A DNA stretch of 64,000 nucleotides from Desulfuromonas soudanensis (GCF_001278055.1 NZ_CP010802.1:2271504-2335503); one strand, 5' to 3'; counted from the first letter of the stretch, positions 1 through 9,295 are shown. The notes: generated by a model not told the origin, from the letters alone. Made by a program: numbers and translations.

Positions 1-47
1 AGGAGTTCAAAGGGCTTTTGCTCAAGATTGAAAAATTGCTCGTACAT
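1..47 (-). CDS. XrtA/PEP-CTERM-associated AAA ATPase, N-terminal fragment
   Basis: Only the first 15 codons lie in the window; the gene runs off the left edge. The visible start MYEQFFNLEQKPFEL is the characteristic opening of the ExeA/GspA-like ATPases found with exosortase loci (TIGR03015 type), which begin with a Y-x-x-F-x-L-x-x-x-P-F-E-L pattern. The ATG follows the stop of the upstream barrel gene by 2 nt, with a TGAGG element about 9 nt before it, so it belongs to the same operon. Family assignment rests on these few residues plus gene order. Confidence 0.7.
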   Translation of the reverse strand, partial: MYEQFFNLEQKPFEL

Positions 48-49
48 CC

Positions 50-1288
50 CTAAAACCTCAGTTGACCTTCGATAAAAGCGATGTTGTTGCGATAATCGTT
101 GAGAGCAAAATCCGAATTGTTTTCCGTCCAGGAATATCCCAGGGAGAGGGCCAGCCACTGCTGCCAGCGGTAGCCAAGACTCCCCAGGCCTCCGTAGCGC
201 TGCACATCTTCCTCTTCGGGGAAAAACCGGTAGTACGTGTAGTGGCCCCGCAGGCCGAAGTAAAAGCGTTGTCCGAAGGGGATCTCGGCGGAGACCGTCC
301 CTCCGGCGGCGCGGTCTTCCCTTTCGATCGTCTGATAGATCCCCTCCCTGGCAAAGATCCGGAATTCGGAGATCACTTTACTGCTGTAGGCGATCCGGCC
401 GTACGCCTCCCGGTTTTTAACCAGACCCAGGTTGGCCGAAACGAAATAGTTGTCCGCATAACCGAGTTCCATAAGAAGAGCTTCGGAGCGTTGGTACACT
501 GCGCTCCCGCGCCAGATGGCCGAAGGATTGTTCTCGCTCCTCTCTTCGAAATCGATCCAGGTCGCGCCGCCGGCCCCTTCGAGGGTGAAGCGGGGACCGA
601 CGCGGTAGCTGAAGCCTGCGACGAGGTCCTTTTTGTTGAAATCCTCCGTCCTCTTGGCGTTGTGAAACCAGTCCGCATATCCGAGAGTGAGCTGCAGCCG
701 CCTCGAATATTCGTATCCCAGATCGATAGTGCCGGTGTGATTCTCGGCATCGTCCCCTTCCGGAGCCTGATAGGAAAGGAGTTCATAGAGATAACCGAGG
801 GTTGTGCTGACCTTCCTGCCGGGATGAAAACGATACTGAGGGTTGGCCTGGAAGCGGTTCAGATTACTCTTATTAACAAGGGTATTCTCCTCCACCACGG
901 GACGGCGCTCGTCGACGACGACCCTTGTCAACTCGTCCCGCAGGGACAGGGTGAAATCGCGCCCGGGAAAGAGTTCGAGTTCGGCCAGGAGGCGCTGGAC
1001 GTCGCTCAGGCGGGTTTCGTCTTCTTCCGAATGATCCAGATAGTCGATGAATTTCAAGGCGTAATCGATGTCAAGGGTCAGATGTCGTGCCTTCCACGCC
1101 AGGGCAACCCCGGGGGTAACGATGGTGATGAAGTCATCCTCTTCGTCGGCGGCCTCGAGAAAAATGTTGTCGTTGTACTCCTCGCGGAGGTCGAGACGCG
1201 GATGCACCGTCAGCTCGGCTAGGGCTTCTGGCACCGGGGCCCCAAAAAGAAGCATCAGGCCAAGGGATATCAGGGCAAATGTGCGCAA
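50..1288 (-). CDS. Outer-membrane beta-barrel protein of the exopolysaccharide locus
   Basis: A 412-residue protein with a cleavable signal peptide (residues 1-24, ending in EALA). The rest has alternating hydrophobic and aromatic strands with many Tyr and Arg residues, and ends in a Phe (GQLRF), the usual signature of a BAM-inserted barrel. In XrtA/PEP-CTERM polysaccharide loci this position is held by a putative outer-membrane porin (TIGR03016/BBP2 type), thought to let polysaccharide or secreted protein cross the outer membrane. It sits between the tyrosine kinase and the AAA ATPase genes on the same strand. The exact substrate is unknown. Confidence 0.75.
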   Translation of the reverse strand: MRTFALISLGLMLLFGAPVPEALAELTVHPRLDLREEYNDNIFLEAADEEDDFITIVTPGVALAWKARHLTLDIDYALKFIDYLDHSEEDETRLSDVQRLLAELELFPGRDFTLSLRDELTRVVVDERRPVVEENTLVNKSNLNRFQANPQYRFHPGRKVSTTLGYLYELLSYQAPEGDDAENHTGTIDLGYEYSRRLQLTLGYADWFHNAKRTEDFNKKDLVAGFSYRVGPRFTLEGAGGATWIDFEERSENNPSAIWRGSAVYQRSEALLMELGYADNYFVSANLGLVKNREAYGRIAYSSKVISEFRIFAREGIYQTIEREDRAAGGTVSAEIPFGQRFYFGLRGHYTYYRFFPEEEDVQRYGGLGSLGYRWQQWLALSLGYSWTENNSDFALNDYRNNIAFIEGQLRF

Positions 1289-1317
1289 GGGGTTCCTTTC
1301 CGCCGGCGTCGGGCCGC

Positions 1318-2151
1318 CTAGTAATAGCGATATCGTCCCAGTTTCGAAGGGGTCGTCACACAGTTGAAGACGACTCCGAGCATATTGACCGGTTTGAGAC
1401 TCTCCAGCGCCTCCTGGACCTCCGTCGCCTTGACCTGCCGCTGACGGATAACGAAAATCACCCCATCGACTTCGGCACCGAGAATCTGGGCTTCGGCAAA
1501 GGGGAGCACCGGAGGGAGATCAAAGATGATGTAGCGGTCGCCATAGCGGCTCTTGATCTCGGTGATGATCTCCTTCATGCGCTGGGATGCAAAACGCTCC
1601 ACGGGATCGGAGATCGCATCCCCGGCCGGCAGGACCACCAGCTTGCCGAGCCCGGTCTTGACCAGGGCCTGTTCGATGGGGACACCGTCCCGGAGGCAGT
1701 GCGCCAATCCGACCTCGGGCTCGATCCCCAGGTATTTGTGAACCATCGGCTTGCGCAAATCGGCGTCCACAAGAAGGACCGTATGGTCGTATTCCTGGGC
1801 CAGCGTCAGCGCAAGGTTGATCGCCGTCACGGTTTTGCCTTCGCCGGGAAGTGTGCTGGTGACGGCGAGGGTGTTGCGAAACGCCTCCGCCCGCGTCAAC
1901 TTGACCACGAGAGACTTGAGCTTTTTGTACTCCTCGGCGATTCCGGCCTGACAATTCCCGGCGCTCATCAGAAACGGGCTGTTGACCGGCAGCGGTGCAA
2001 CCTTCAGCGCCACGTGCCCCGGAGCACGGGGACCAGCCTCTAACGGGACGGGAGGCCGTTCCTGGTATTCTCGCCGCAGCGAGGCTTTCTCCAGGGCCTG
2101 GTTTTCACGCAGCAGGGAGGCTTTCTCCAGGGCTTTTTCTATTCGGCTCAT
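1318..2151 (-). CDS. BY-type tyrosine autokinase (XrtA-associated)
   Basis: A 277-residue cytoplasmic kinase domain. Visible motifs are Walker A (STLPGEGKT), Walker A' (LLVDADLRKP) and Walker B (YIIFDLPP), with a C-terminal tyrosine cluster (RYRYY) that would be autophosphorylated. Such kinases cycle with a Wzz-type partner, here encoded immediately upstream, to control polysaccharide chain length. I chose the ATG at 2151 (MSRIEKALEKA) over an in-frame codon 14 residues earlier because the family begins with M-S-x-I-E-x-A-L. The N-terminus carries a short internal duplication (ALEKASLLRE / ALEKASLRRE). The family is secure; the link to exosortase is by gene context. Confidence 0.85.
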   Translation of the reverse strand: MSRIEKALEKASLLRENQALEKASLRREYQERPPVPLEAGPRAPGHVALKVAPLPVNSPFLMSAGNCQAGIAEEYKKLKSLVVKLTRAEAFRNTLAVTSTLPGEGKTVTAINLALTLAQEYDHTVLLVDADLRKPMVHKYLGIEPEVGLAHCLRDGVPIEQALVKTGLGKLVVLPAGDAISDPVERFASQRMKEIITEIKSRYGDRYIIFDLPPVLPFAEAQILGAEVDGVIFVIRQRQVKATEVQEALESLKPVNMLGVVFNCVTTPSKLGRYRYY

Positions 2152-2250
2152 AGAGCATCTCTTTTCGGGGAAAGGGTTGCTAACTCCAGTCATTTCAGGA
2201 AGAGGTCACCCTGCCGTCCGGATCCAGCACACCGTGAGACCAGACGGCAC

Positions 2251-3771
2251 TCAGGTCAGGCGCTTTATCGCTTCATAAGCCAGCAGGCCGAAGATTCCGC
2301 ACAGGTAGACCGAGCCCGTGGCGCAGGCCCAGAAGACCCCTTTTCTTCGCCGCCGCTCCTCGACAGCGCAGGGGATAACCGGAATGACCCCCAGTAGTTG
2401 CAGGCCCATCCCCTGGATCTGATCGACATCCTTGATGGAGCCGTCGAGGTTTTCCAGAAGGAGGACGCTGCCGACACCGGCTCCCAGGCCGGCCACAAGC
2501 GCAAAGAGGATCAACTGGATTTTATCGGGGAATGTCGGCTTGGTCGGAAATATAGCCGGGTCGACGATGCGGAATGTGGTGGCCTTGTCGCCGATTTCCA
2601 TCTGCTTGGACACCTCGGACTGATTCACCCTCATCTGCATTTCTTCGAAGATCTTGCGGGCCGAATCCCGCTCCTGCGTCAGAATGGCGAGCTCCTTCTT
2701 GCTTTCGGGGGCGCTGCGCAGCTCGGCCTCCCGTTCACGGATCATTTCCTGAAACCTGGCGCGCCGCCCCTGCATGGAACTGATTTCCGTTTCCGTTTCG
2801 AGAAACTTCTGGGTGACTTCCTGGAAGACCGGGTTGGCCGAACGAAATTCCGTTTCTCCATCTCCGGCATTCTTGTCCGGGGTGGTCCGGCTGCGCAGGG
2901 CCTGAATTTCCGCTTCCACCTTGAGGACCTCCGGGTAATTTTTGGTATAGGTCACCAAAAGCTCCCTGACCCGCCGTTCAAGATTGGCGATCCGGTCTTC
3001 CTTCTGTTTTTCGGAAAACAGGGTCACTGTGGGCTCGATGGATTTAAGTTGAACCTTCAAATGCTTTTTCTTGGCATTCAATGAATCAAGATTCAGATCA
3101 ATTTCCTCCATGGCCCGCCGATACTGACGGATATCTTCCATGATCGTTTTTTCGTCGATGGAGAGGTAGATACCCATGCGCTTTCTGAATTCGATAATGG
3201 CATCTTCAGCCTGGTCGAGCTTGACCTTGAAGATCTCGAGTTGCTCGTCAAGAAACCGATTGGCGCCGTAACTTTCTTCTCTTTTGGCTGAAATGTTTTC
3301 TTCGACATATTTCTGAACGAGTGTATTGATGTAGTCCTGGGCGAATTTGGGATCTTTGTCCGTAATGGAAACAATAAATAAATCCTCATCTTTTACTTTA
3401 ATATTCGTCCTGTTTTGCAGTGAACTTATAAATTCTTGAACCTCGGAGTTTCCTTTGGCAAAAACATCAGCATCCATTTCTTCCAGAACCTTCGATATCA
3501 TATCCCGGCTGAGGAGCGCATATTTGAGAACCCGGATACGGTCACCCATCTCCGGAGTGAAGGCAATTCCCTTCACCAGAGTGTTGAGGACGTTTTTTTC
3601 TATGAATACCGTCGAGTCGGCGTTGTATTTTTTGGGAAGGTTATAGCCGACGATCAGGACCAGGGTCATGACGGCAATGGCCACATAAACGACCAGAGCT
3701 GCTCGGCGGACGACCATGCCCAGATAGTCGCTGGGTTCCAATTTCTTTTTTTTTGAAATATCAATAGCCAT
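2251..3771 (-). CDS. Polysaccharide chain-length determinant (Wzz/GNVR family)
   Basis: A 506-residue inner-membrane protein. A first membrane segment lies at about residues 25-46, a long periplasmic coiled-coil region at about 170-390, and a second pair of hydrophobic segments near 425-445 and 475-497. The layout fits the PCP/Wzz family associated with XrtA loci (TIGR03007-like), which sets polymer length together with the export channel and a tyrosine kinase. The kinase is a separate downstream gene. The start ATG at 3771 lies 2 nt past the stop of the export gene, indicating tight co-transcription. Confidence 0.85.
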   Translation of the reverse strand: MAIDISKKKKLEPSDYLGMVVRRAALVVYVAIAVMTLVLIVGYNLPKKYNADSTVFIEKNVLNTLVKGIAFTPEMGDRIRVLKYALLSRDMISKVLEEMDADVFAKGNSEVQEFISSLQNRTNIKVKDEDLFIVSITDKDPKFAQDYINTLVQKYVEENISAKREESYGANRFLDEQLEIFKVKLDQAEDAIIEFRKRMGIYLSIDEKTIMEDIRQYRRAMEEIDLNLDSLNAKKKHLKVQLKSIEPTVTLFSEKQKEDRIANLERRVRELLVTYTKNYPEVLKVEAEIQALRSRTTPDKNAGDGETEFRSANPVFQEVTQKFLETETEISSMQGRRARFQEMIREREAELRSAPESKKELAILTQERDSARKIFEEMQMRVNQSEVSKQMEIGDKATTFRIVDPAIFPTKPTFPDKIQLILFALVAGLGAGVGSVLLLENLDGSIKDVDQIQGMGLQLLGVIPVIPCAVEERRRRKGVFWACATGSVYLCGIFGLLAYEAIKRLT

Positions 3772-3773
3772 GG

Positions 3774-4577
3774 TCAGAATATCCCTTCATTGATGACGAT
3801 ATAGTCACCGGGATTGAGCTGTATGTTCTGGGCAACGTCTTTTCCGTTCAGAATCTTGCTCATCTTGACCTTGATTTCCACAGCCCGGTCGACCTGATTT
3901 TTCCTGACGATTTTGATTTCGCTTTCCTTGGCAAACTCGTTTAATCCGCCGGCCTCCAGAACGGCATCGAGAACCTTCATCCCTTCCCGGTAGATGATGT
4001 ACTTCGGTTCATTGACGGCCCCGACGACATACACCTTGTTCTGCTCGTTATTGGGGATGAAGATGATGTCGTTTGCCTGAAGCTCGATGTCCTTGTCGAA
4101 CTCTCCATTGATGAACAGACCGTGAAAATCGTCCCTGACGACCTTTTTGCCCCGCAGGACATAGGCATGCCTCAGGTCGCCGTTTTCAAGGTTTTCCAGT
4201 CCGCACAGCAGTCTGAAGAGGGTGGTCTTCCCTGCCAGATTGATCACTTCGGGTTTAACTCCGCCGCCGGAAAGATAGATCCGGTTGTTGGTGATCTGCG
4301 ACACGGTCACGGTCACGATCGGCTTCTTGACGAAATTGGTGAGGATGCCGTTGAGCCTGTGGCTGAGGGCGGTCGGCTCCAGGCCGGCGGCGACGACATC
4401 CCCGGCGGCGGGGAGGGTGATCTTGCCGTCCGGCCGAACCACCACCTCGACGCTCAGCTCGGGAACGCCCCATACGGAAATCTGCAGCAGGTCCCCTTCA
4501 CCGATGACATAGTCTCCCGCAGCGGCGGTCCCGCCCTGAAGCACTGCAAACAGCAACGCAAAAATAATACGTTTCAT
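3774..4577 (-). CDS. Polysaccharide export protein (Wza-like, SLBB)
   Basis: A 267-residue secreted protein with a signal peptide (residues 1-20, no lipobox cysteine). A Poly_export domain follows (YVIGEGDLLQISVWG, then RPDGKITLPAAG), and after it SLBB-type ligand-binding segments around residues 100-250 (VYVVGAVNEP). These proteins form the periplasmic/outer-membrane exit channel for capsule or exopolysaccharide. The absence of a lipid anchor agrees with the exosortase-associated subgroup (TIGR03027-like). It lies between the sugar transferase and the chain-length gene, which is the expected order. Confidence 0.87.
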   Translation of the reverse strand: MKRIIFALLFAVLQGGTAAAGDYVIGEGDLLQISVWGVPELSVEVVVRPDGKITLPAAGDVVAAGLEPTALSHRLNGILTNFVKKPIVTVTVSQITNNRIYLSGGGVKPEVINLAGKTTLFRLLCGLENLENGDLRHAYVLRGKKVVRDDFHGLFINGEFDKDIELQANDIIFIPNNEQNKVYVVGAVNEPKYIIYREGMKVLDAVLEAGGLNEFAKESEIKIVRKNQVDRAVEIKVKMSKILNGKDVAQNIQLNPGDYIVINEGIF

Positions 4578-4583
4578 AGCCGG

Positions 4584-5945
4584 TTATCTCCCTCCCTTGC
4601 CGAAAAGCACTACCTTGACCGTTTCGAGGACAATCAACAGATCGAGTATGAGAGAGTAGTGCTTGATGTAATAGAGGTCGTAGCGCAGTTTTTCCAGGGC
4701 ATCTTCCTCCGAGGCGCCATAGGGGTAGTTGACCTGGGCCCACCCGGTCAGGCCGGGCTTGACGCAGTGGCGCTTGGAGTAATAGGGGATACTTTCCTGG
4801 AGATTGGCGACGAATTCGGGGCGCTCGGGACGGGGGCCGACAAAGCTCATGTCGCCCCGGAGTACGTTGTAGAGCTGGGGGATTTCATCGAGGCGGGTCT
4901 TGCGCAGGAAGCGGCCGACGGCCGTCACCCTCGGGTCGTTCTGCTGGGCCCAGACGGCTCCGGTCTGCGCTTCGGCATCGGGGCGCATGGTGCGAAACTT
5001 GAAGAGAAGAAAGGAGTTGTCCCGCTCCCCCACCCGGCTCTGCCGGAAGAGGATCGGTCCGGGAGAATCGAGGCGGATCGCCAGAATGACCAGAGGAATA
5101 ACCGGCAGGGCGGCCAGGGAGACGATGGCGGCAAAGGAAAGATCCAGGGCGCGCTTGGCCATCCTGATGGTCGGGGTGATGTGAAAGCCGTCGGAGAAGA
5201 TGAACCAGCCGGGGGTCGTATGTTTAATGAGGAGTTTTCCCGCCACCTGTTCGTGAAAGGACATGGCGTCGACAATTTCGATGCCGTTGAATTTGCACTG
5301 CAGCAGGGCCGCCACCGGCAGAATTCCCCGGCGCTCCGATAGGGAGATCACGATTTTGTCGATCTTTTCATTCAGCACGATCTCTGCCAGAGAACTGGCC
5401 GACCCCCTGAGCATTTTTCGGGGCATCGACGCCACTTCCCCGTCCGGCTGCACGAAACCGGCAAGAACGTAATTGTGTTTGGTGCTGCCGAGAGCCGCGG
5501 CAATTTGCTGGGCCAGAGGCCCGACGCCGAGGATCAACACCCTCTGGGCGACCCCTGGAATTTTGAACAGGAGCGGATATCGGTTGTGCCAGAGGTACTG
5601 GGCCAGTCCAAAACAAAGGAGGGCCACAAGCAGGGGTGTGCGTCCCGGGACAACCTGGGGCCAGAGATAGTAGAGGGCGGACATGACAACGAAGGCCAGC
5701 AGGAGCGAGCCGGCAATGCGCTTGAAAACCTCGCCTTTTCGGTAGCGCTGATCCCTGCTGTAGAGCTCGCAGAAGTAGGTGGTGCCCAAAAGGATGAAAA
5801 CAAAGAGCAGGCTCCTGGAAGGATCGGCAGCCAGTTCCGGATCACGCATAATCCAGGAGCCATGGTGCAGCAGGGCGCCCAGATAAAGGGCAAGAACGGC
5901 CATCAGCGCATCCCCTCCCATTAATATCAGCAGCGTCTTGACCAT
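4584..5945 (-). CDS. TIGR03013-type XrtA/PEP-CTERM sugar-phosphate transferase
   Basis: A 453-residue membrane enzyme expected to start the polysaccharide repeat unit by moving a sugar-1-phosphate onto undecaprenyl phosphate. The N-terminal half has several membrane segments and a nucleotide-binding-like fold (VLILGVGPLAQQIAAAL). The C-terminal part is a bacterial sugar transferase domain, with a membrane helix near residue 280 followed by FKFRTM, RLDEIPQLYNVLRGDMSFVG, PRPERPEF and KPGLTGWAQV. The domain plan and position beside prsT fit the exosortase-linked transferase family. The sugar is not predictable from sequence. Confidence 0.88.
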   Translation of the reverse strand: MVKTLLILMGGDALMAVLALYLGALLHHGSWIMRDPELAADPSRSLLFVFILLGTTYFCELYSRDQRYRKGEVFKRIAGSLLLAFVVMSALYYLWPQVVPGRTPLLVALLCFGLAQYLWHNRYPLLFKIPGVAQRVLILGVGPLAQQIAAALGSTKHNYVLAGFVQPDGEVASMPRKMLRGSASSLAEIVLNEKIDKIVISLSERRGILPVAALLQCKFNGIEIVDAMSFHEQVAGKLLIKHTTPGWFIFSDGFHITPTIRMAKRALDLSFAAIVSLAALPVIPLVILAIRLDSPGPILFRQSRVGERDNSFLLFKFRTMRPDAEAQTGAVWAQQNDPRVTAVGRFLRKTRLDEIPQLYNVLRGDMSFVGPRPERPEFVANLQESIPYYSKRHCVKPGLTGWAQVNYPYGASEEDALEKLRYDLYYIKHYSLILDLLIVLETVKVVLFGKGGR

Positions 5946-5961
5946 TCCCCCCTCCCCGTCC

Positions 5962-8622
5962 TCAACTCTTCAGCTTCTTGAGCAATTCCCGGGTCTGAAC
6001 CGCTTCGGGGAAATCCCCTGTGCTTACCGCCCGGCTCAAAAGTTCGATGGCTTTCCCACGATTTCCAAGAGCTTCATAGGCCAGGGCGAGGTGATACCAG
6101 ACCGTCGGGTTATCCTTCAGTTGCACGACCGCCTTTTCCAGGACTTTCACGGCGTCGGCAGGTCGATCATTTTTCAGCAGAACGTAGCCCAGGGTGTCCA
6201 TGACTCCGGGGTTTTCCGGATCATTGCGAAAGGCCCGGATGGCCAGCTTCAAGGCCTCTTCCCTGTTTCCGTAATTGTCGGCATAGAGATAGGCCAGATT
6301 GTTCAAGGCCGGAACGAAATTTCCCGCCCTCTCCAGAACTTTTTGATAACACCTGAGAGCTTCGACTTTATTGCCACGTTGATCGTGAATACGCCCGAGG
6401 GCGAATACCGCCGGAAAGAAGTCGGGGCGCGTCTTCTCCAGTTCCTGGTAGATGTCCATGGCCATGGACATGCTCCCCGAATTTTCATGGACGCCGGCCA
6501 TGCGCATCTGCAACATTTCCCGGTTTTTACAGGTCGCAGGAGCCCCTTGCAGCAGGTCGAGAGCCCGGGCGGCTTCTCCCTGATTCTCGTAGATGCGGGA
6601 GAGCAACAGATAACCTGCGGGATGGTCCGGTTGGCTGGACATGACGGCCTCTGCCCTGGCAATGGCCTTATGGTTCGCTCCCTGTTTCAGATAAACCTCG
6701 ATGACAATGGCCATCCCCCGTCCTGGAACGATCTTTTCCAGATGTTCAAAGACCCTGATGGCCTCGTCGGCCTTCCCCTGTTCGAGAAGAAGTTTTCCTT
6801 CGAATTCAAGCAGAGAGGGGTTGGCCGGCAATCTTTCCAGTCCCTCCCGAACGACCGCCAGCGCCTCATCGAACTTTTTGTTGTCGTGCGCAAAGCGCCC
6901 CAGAGCAAGATACCCCTGCAGCTCCCCTGTTTTTTTTGCCGATTCGTAACTGGCGCGGGCCTCATTTAATTTGCCCGTCACTTCAAGAAGCGACCCGCGA
7001 GCCAGCAGAGCCCTGAGGTTTTTCGGATCGATTTGGAGAACCCGTTGATACTGCGCCAGGGCCCGGGAATAATTTCCCGTGGCGGTTTCGTAAAAAGCGA
7101 TATCGAAATAGGGGGAGAAGTAATCGGGCTTGACGGCCTGAGCCTTCTCCAGACAGGCAATTCCTTCGTCGGTCTTATTCTGGCTGAAGGCAATCCGGGC
7201 CATGTAATTGTAGAGAAGGGCATCCGATTCCCCTCCGGTAAGCCCCTGTTTCATCAACTCCATTGCCCCCTGAAAATTCTCCTGCCGCAGGTAATGGGAG
7301 GCCAGGATCAGCCGGTTCTCCAGCACTTCAGGTGCGGCGGCGATTCCTTTGACCAGTTCCTCCTCGGCTTGTGCGGCATTTCCTGTCGCCAGGTTTAACA
7401 ATCCCATTTTCAGATAGGCATCGGCCAGTTGAGGATCAAGTTGTGTGGCCTGCTCAAACTCGGCCATCGCTTCGTCGAAGCGACTTGTCGCCATAAAGGC
7501 GCTTCCCAGGAGGTTGTGAGCCAGGCCGTTTCCTGGGGCGTGGGTTAAAACCCTTTGCGCTTCGACGATGGCCTCTTCGACCCGCCCCTGCTTCAGCAGG
7601 GTCATGGCCAGCATGTTGCGGGCCTGAAACGCTTCGGGCTGCAGATCGAGCACTTTCTGGAACTGGTTGAGAGCCAGTTCATTCTTCCCCTGCCGGTCGT
7701 AACTCAACCCGAGAAGATAATAGGCGTTGAGGGCCTCCCTCAGGCGCAGAGCCTTTTGCAGTTCGACAACGGATGCGCCATAATCCTTGCGCGCAAAAGC
7801 AACCATGCCGCTGAGCAGATGCCCTTCAGCCTTGTCGGGAAAGCTCTGGAGGAGACTCTCGGCCAGAACGGACCCCTTTTGGATCTCACCCAGTCCCAGG
7901 TAAAGACTCCCTGCCATGTAAGCGGCCTGGAAATCCGCCGGATTCATCTCCAAAAGTTGCAGGAAATGTTGCAGCGCTTTTTCCGGGGCCCCCGCCTCGA
8001 TTTCCAACTGGGCCATCAGATAAAGGGCATTTCTGTTCTGCGGCCCGATCCGTAGCAGGGCATCAAGGAGAACCCGGGCCTCGCCCTCGTTCTCCAGCTT
8101 CAGGTAGAGTTGGGCCAGGTGAAACATGGCATTCTGATTGGCCGGATCGAGTTTCAGTGCCGAATCAAAGAGTTCCAGGGCCTTTTCATGATCTCCGGCG
8201 GCGACATGGGCTCTGCCGAGAAGATCGAGGACCCTGCATTCCTCGCCAGGTTTCGCCCGATAGCGTTCGAGAACATCGATGGCCTTCGCGGTGCGATCAG
8301 TACGGATATAGAGTTCGGCAAACTTCAGGGAAAGCTCTCTAAAGTCGGGATTCTGCCGGGAGACCTTTTCCAGTTCCCGTTCGGCGTTTTCGTTGCGCCC
8401 CATCAGCAGGTAGGCATCAGCCAGCTGATATCTGGCTTCGAAATAGTTCTGGTCCTTTTCCAGGGCATTTTTGTAAAGGACCACCGAACCTTGGACGTTC
8501 CCCTCTTTGAGTAGACGATTCCCCTCAAGGAGCAGTTCTTCTTTGGTCTGATTGCCGCAGGAGCAGAGCCCCAGAACAAGAAGGGCGGAGGTTATCAATC
8601 GGACAATCCTAAAGTTCTCCAT
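5962..8622 (-). CDS. prsT: TPR-repeat lipoprotein PrsT
   Basis: An 886-residue protein with a short lipoprotein signal (hydrophobic stretch, then LCSCGN) followed almost entirely by tetratricopeptide repeats, more than 20 units. Size, lipobox and context match the PEP-CTERM-system TPR lipoprotein PrsT (TIGR02917), a putative scaffold at the outer or inner membrane for exopolysaccharide assembly. Its start overlaps the end of the upstream receiver-like gene by 14 nt, so translation is probably coupled. It is the largest gene of the operon. Confidence 0.85.
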   Translation of the reverse strand: MENFRIVRLITSALLVLGLCSCGNQTKEELLLEGNRLLKEGNVQGSVVLYKNALEKDQNYFEARYQLADAYLLMGRNENAERELEKVSRQNPDFRELSLKFAELYIRTDRTAKAIDVLERYRAKPGEECRVLDLLGRAHVAAGDHEKALELFDSALKLDPANQNAMFHLAQLYLKLENEGEARVLLDALLRIGPQNRNALYLMAQLEIEAGAPEKALQHFLQLLEMNPADFQAAYMAGSLYLGLGEIQKGSVLAESLLQSFPDKAEGHLLSGMVAFARKDYGASVVELQKALRLREALNAYYLLGLSYDRQGKNELALNQFQKVLDLQPEAFQARNMLAMTLLKQGRVEEAIVEAQRVLTHAPGNGLAHNLLGSAFMATSRFDEAMAEFEQATQLDPQLADAYLKMGLLNLATGNAAQAEEELVKGIAAAPEVLENRLILASHYLRQENFQGAMELMKQGLTGGESDALLYNYMARIAFSQNKTDEGIACLEKAQAVKPDYFSPYFDIAFYETATGNYSRALAQYQRVLQIDPKNLRALLARGSLLEVTGKLNEARASYESAKKTGELQGYLALGRFAHDNKKFDEALAVVREGLERLPANPSLLEFEGKLLLEQGKADEAIRVFEHLEKIVPGRGMAIVIEVYLKQGANHKAIARAEAVMSSQPDHPAGYLLLSRIYENQGEAARALDLLQGAPATCKNREMLQMRMAGVHENSGSMSMAMDIYQELEKTRPDFFPAVFALGRIHDQRGNKVEALRCYQKVLERAGNFVPALNNLAYLYADNYGNREEALKLAIRAFRNDPENPGVMDTLGYVLLKNDRPADAVKVLEKAVVQLKDNPTVWYHLALAYEALGNRGKAIELLSRAVSTGDFPEAVQTRELLKKLKS

Positions 8623-8974
8623 ATTCAGCCTCGCATCCGTTCATGACTCTCTGCACAAACAGGCAGAATTGCTCAAAATCAACCGGCTTGATCATGCAGC
8701 AACTGTTTTTTATCTCGCATACCGCGCTGATCAGATCTGTTGAGACGATATCGGACAGAACCAGAATCGGAACCTGAGCTTTTTTCAGGGCAATAAACAG
8801 GGCACTCCCGTAAGGAAAACTGGTGATAACCAGGGAGAATCCGTCCAAATCGTCCAAGGGGAGAGGATCGACCCCGTGAACGATCGAATCGGCAGGATGA
8901 CCGTCGAGCTGCAACAGGGCGTCGCAGACTTTGGCAAACCTCTCTTCGTCATAAATAAGAATTTTTTTGTTCAC
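8609..8974 (-). CDS. Degenerate response-regulator receiver (pseudo-receiver)
   Basis: A 121-residue single-domain protein with a receiver-like fold: beta1 KILIYDEE supplies the acidic pair, beta4 PILVLSD the Ser/Thr position, and beta5 CMIKPVD the conserved Lys-Pro. The strand that should end in the phosphorylated Asp reads FSLVITSFPYG, so the acceptor Asp is missing. It is probably a phosphorylation-independent protein-interaction module. The start is GTG at 8974 with a weak AGAAG element before it. It is the first gene after the sigma54 promoter and overlaps prsT. The receiver assignment is by pattern only. Confidence 0.65.
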   Translation of the reverse strand: MNKKILIYDEERFAKVCDALLQLDGHPADSIVHGVDPLPLDDLDGFSLVITSFPYGSALFIALKKAQVPILVLSDIVSTDLISAVCEIKNSCCMIKPVDFEQFCLFVQRVMNGCEAEYGEL

Positions 8975-9062
8975 CTTAGTCTTCTCGATGGATCAAGGTT
9001 TTAAGAGAGGCGGCCTTTAAACCGTGGTACCGGTGAAACGACCATTTAGGCAAAACTAATTA

Positions 9063-9078
9063 AGCAATACTCGTTCCA
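9063..9078 (-). promoter_or_regulatory. Sigma54 (-24/-12) promoter for the exopolysaccharide operon
   Basis: On the minus strand the sequence is TGGAACGAGTATTGCT, which fits the RpoN consensus TGGCAC-N5-TTGCW with exact spacing and one mismatch. Transcription would begin near 9052, about 78 nt before the first gene. A sigma54 activator gene lies just upstream at 9387-10727. Confidence 0.75.
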
Positions 9079-9107
9079 TCGACATAAGTTATCGTTTTTA
9101 CATGTTA

Positions 9108-9120
9108 ATTTTTCAAAAAT
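9108..9120. repeat. Small palindrome upstream of the sigma54 promoter
   Basis: ATTTTT-C-AAAAAT is a perfect 6-bp inverted repeat about 30 bp upstream of the -24 element. It could be an activator or IHF-type site. It is A/T-rich and may be chance. Confidence 0.3.
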
Positions 9121-9295
9121 ACAAGAATCGATCCCCGGAGTTGTCGCCGTTGGAACCACCCACATTTTGTTGGCTGTATCTAATGGCAACACCGGGTTCA
9201 AGTCTCCGATATTGTTAGTCTGGACTGTAACCATCGGATACAGCAGGTTTGCCAGCCCACCTTCCCCCGATTGCTGCAGTCAGGAACTGGGCAAC

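Noticed and set aside
62-1222. Long plus-strand open frame opposite the outer-membrane protein gene
   Set aside because: It is the antisense of a clear secreted barrel with a signal peptide; composition and lack of motifs mark it as a shadow. The same applies to other long antisense frames, e.g. 4122-5342, 14172-16958 and 51158-52453.
9046-9234. Small minus-strand frame upstream of the polysaccharide operon
   Set aside because: It covers the sigma54 promoter and has no ribosome site or known family.
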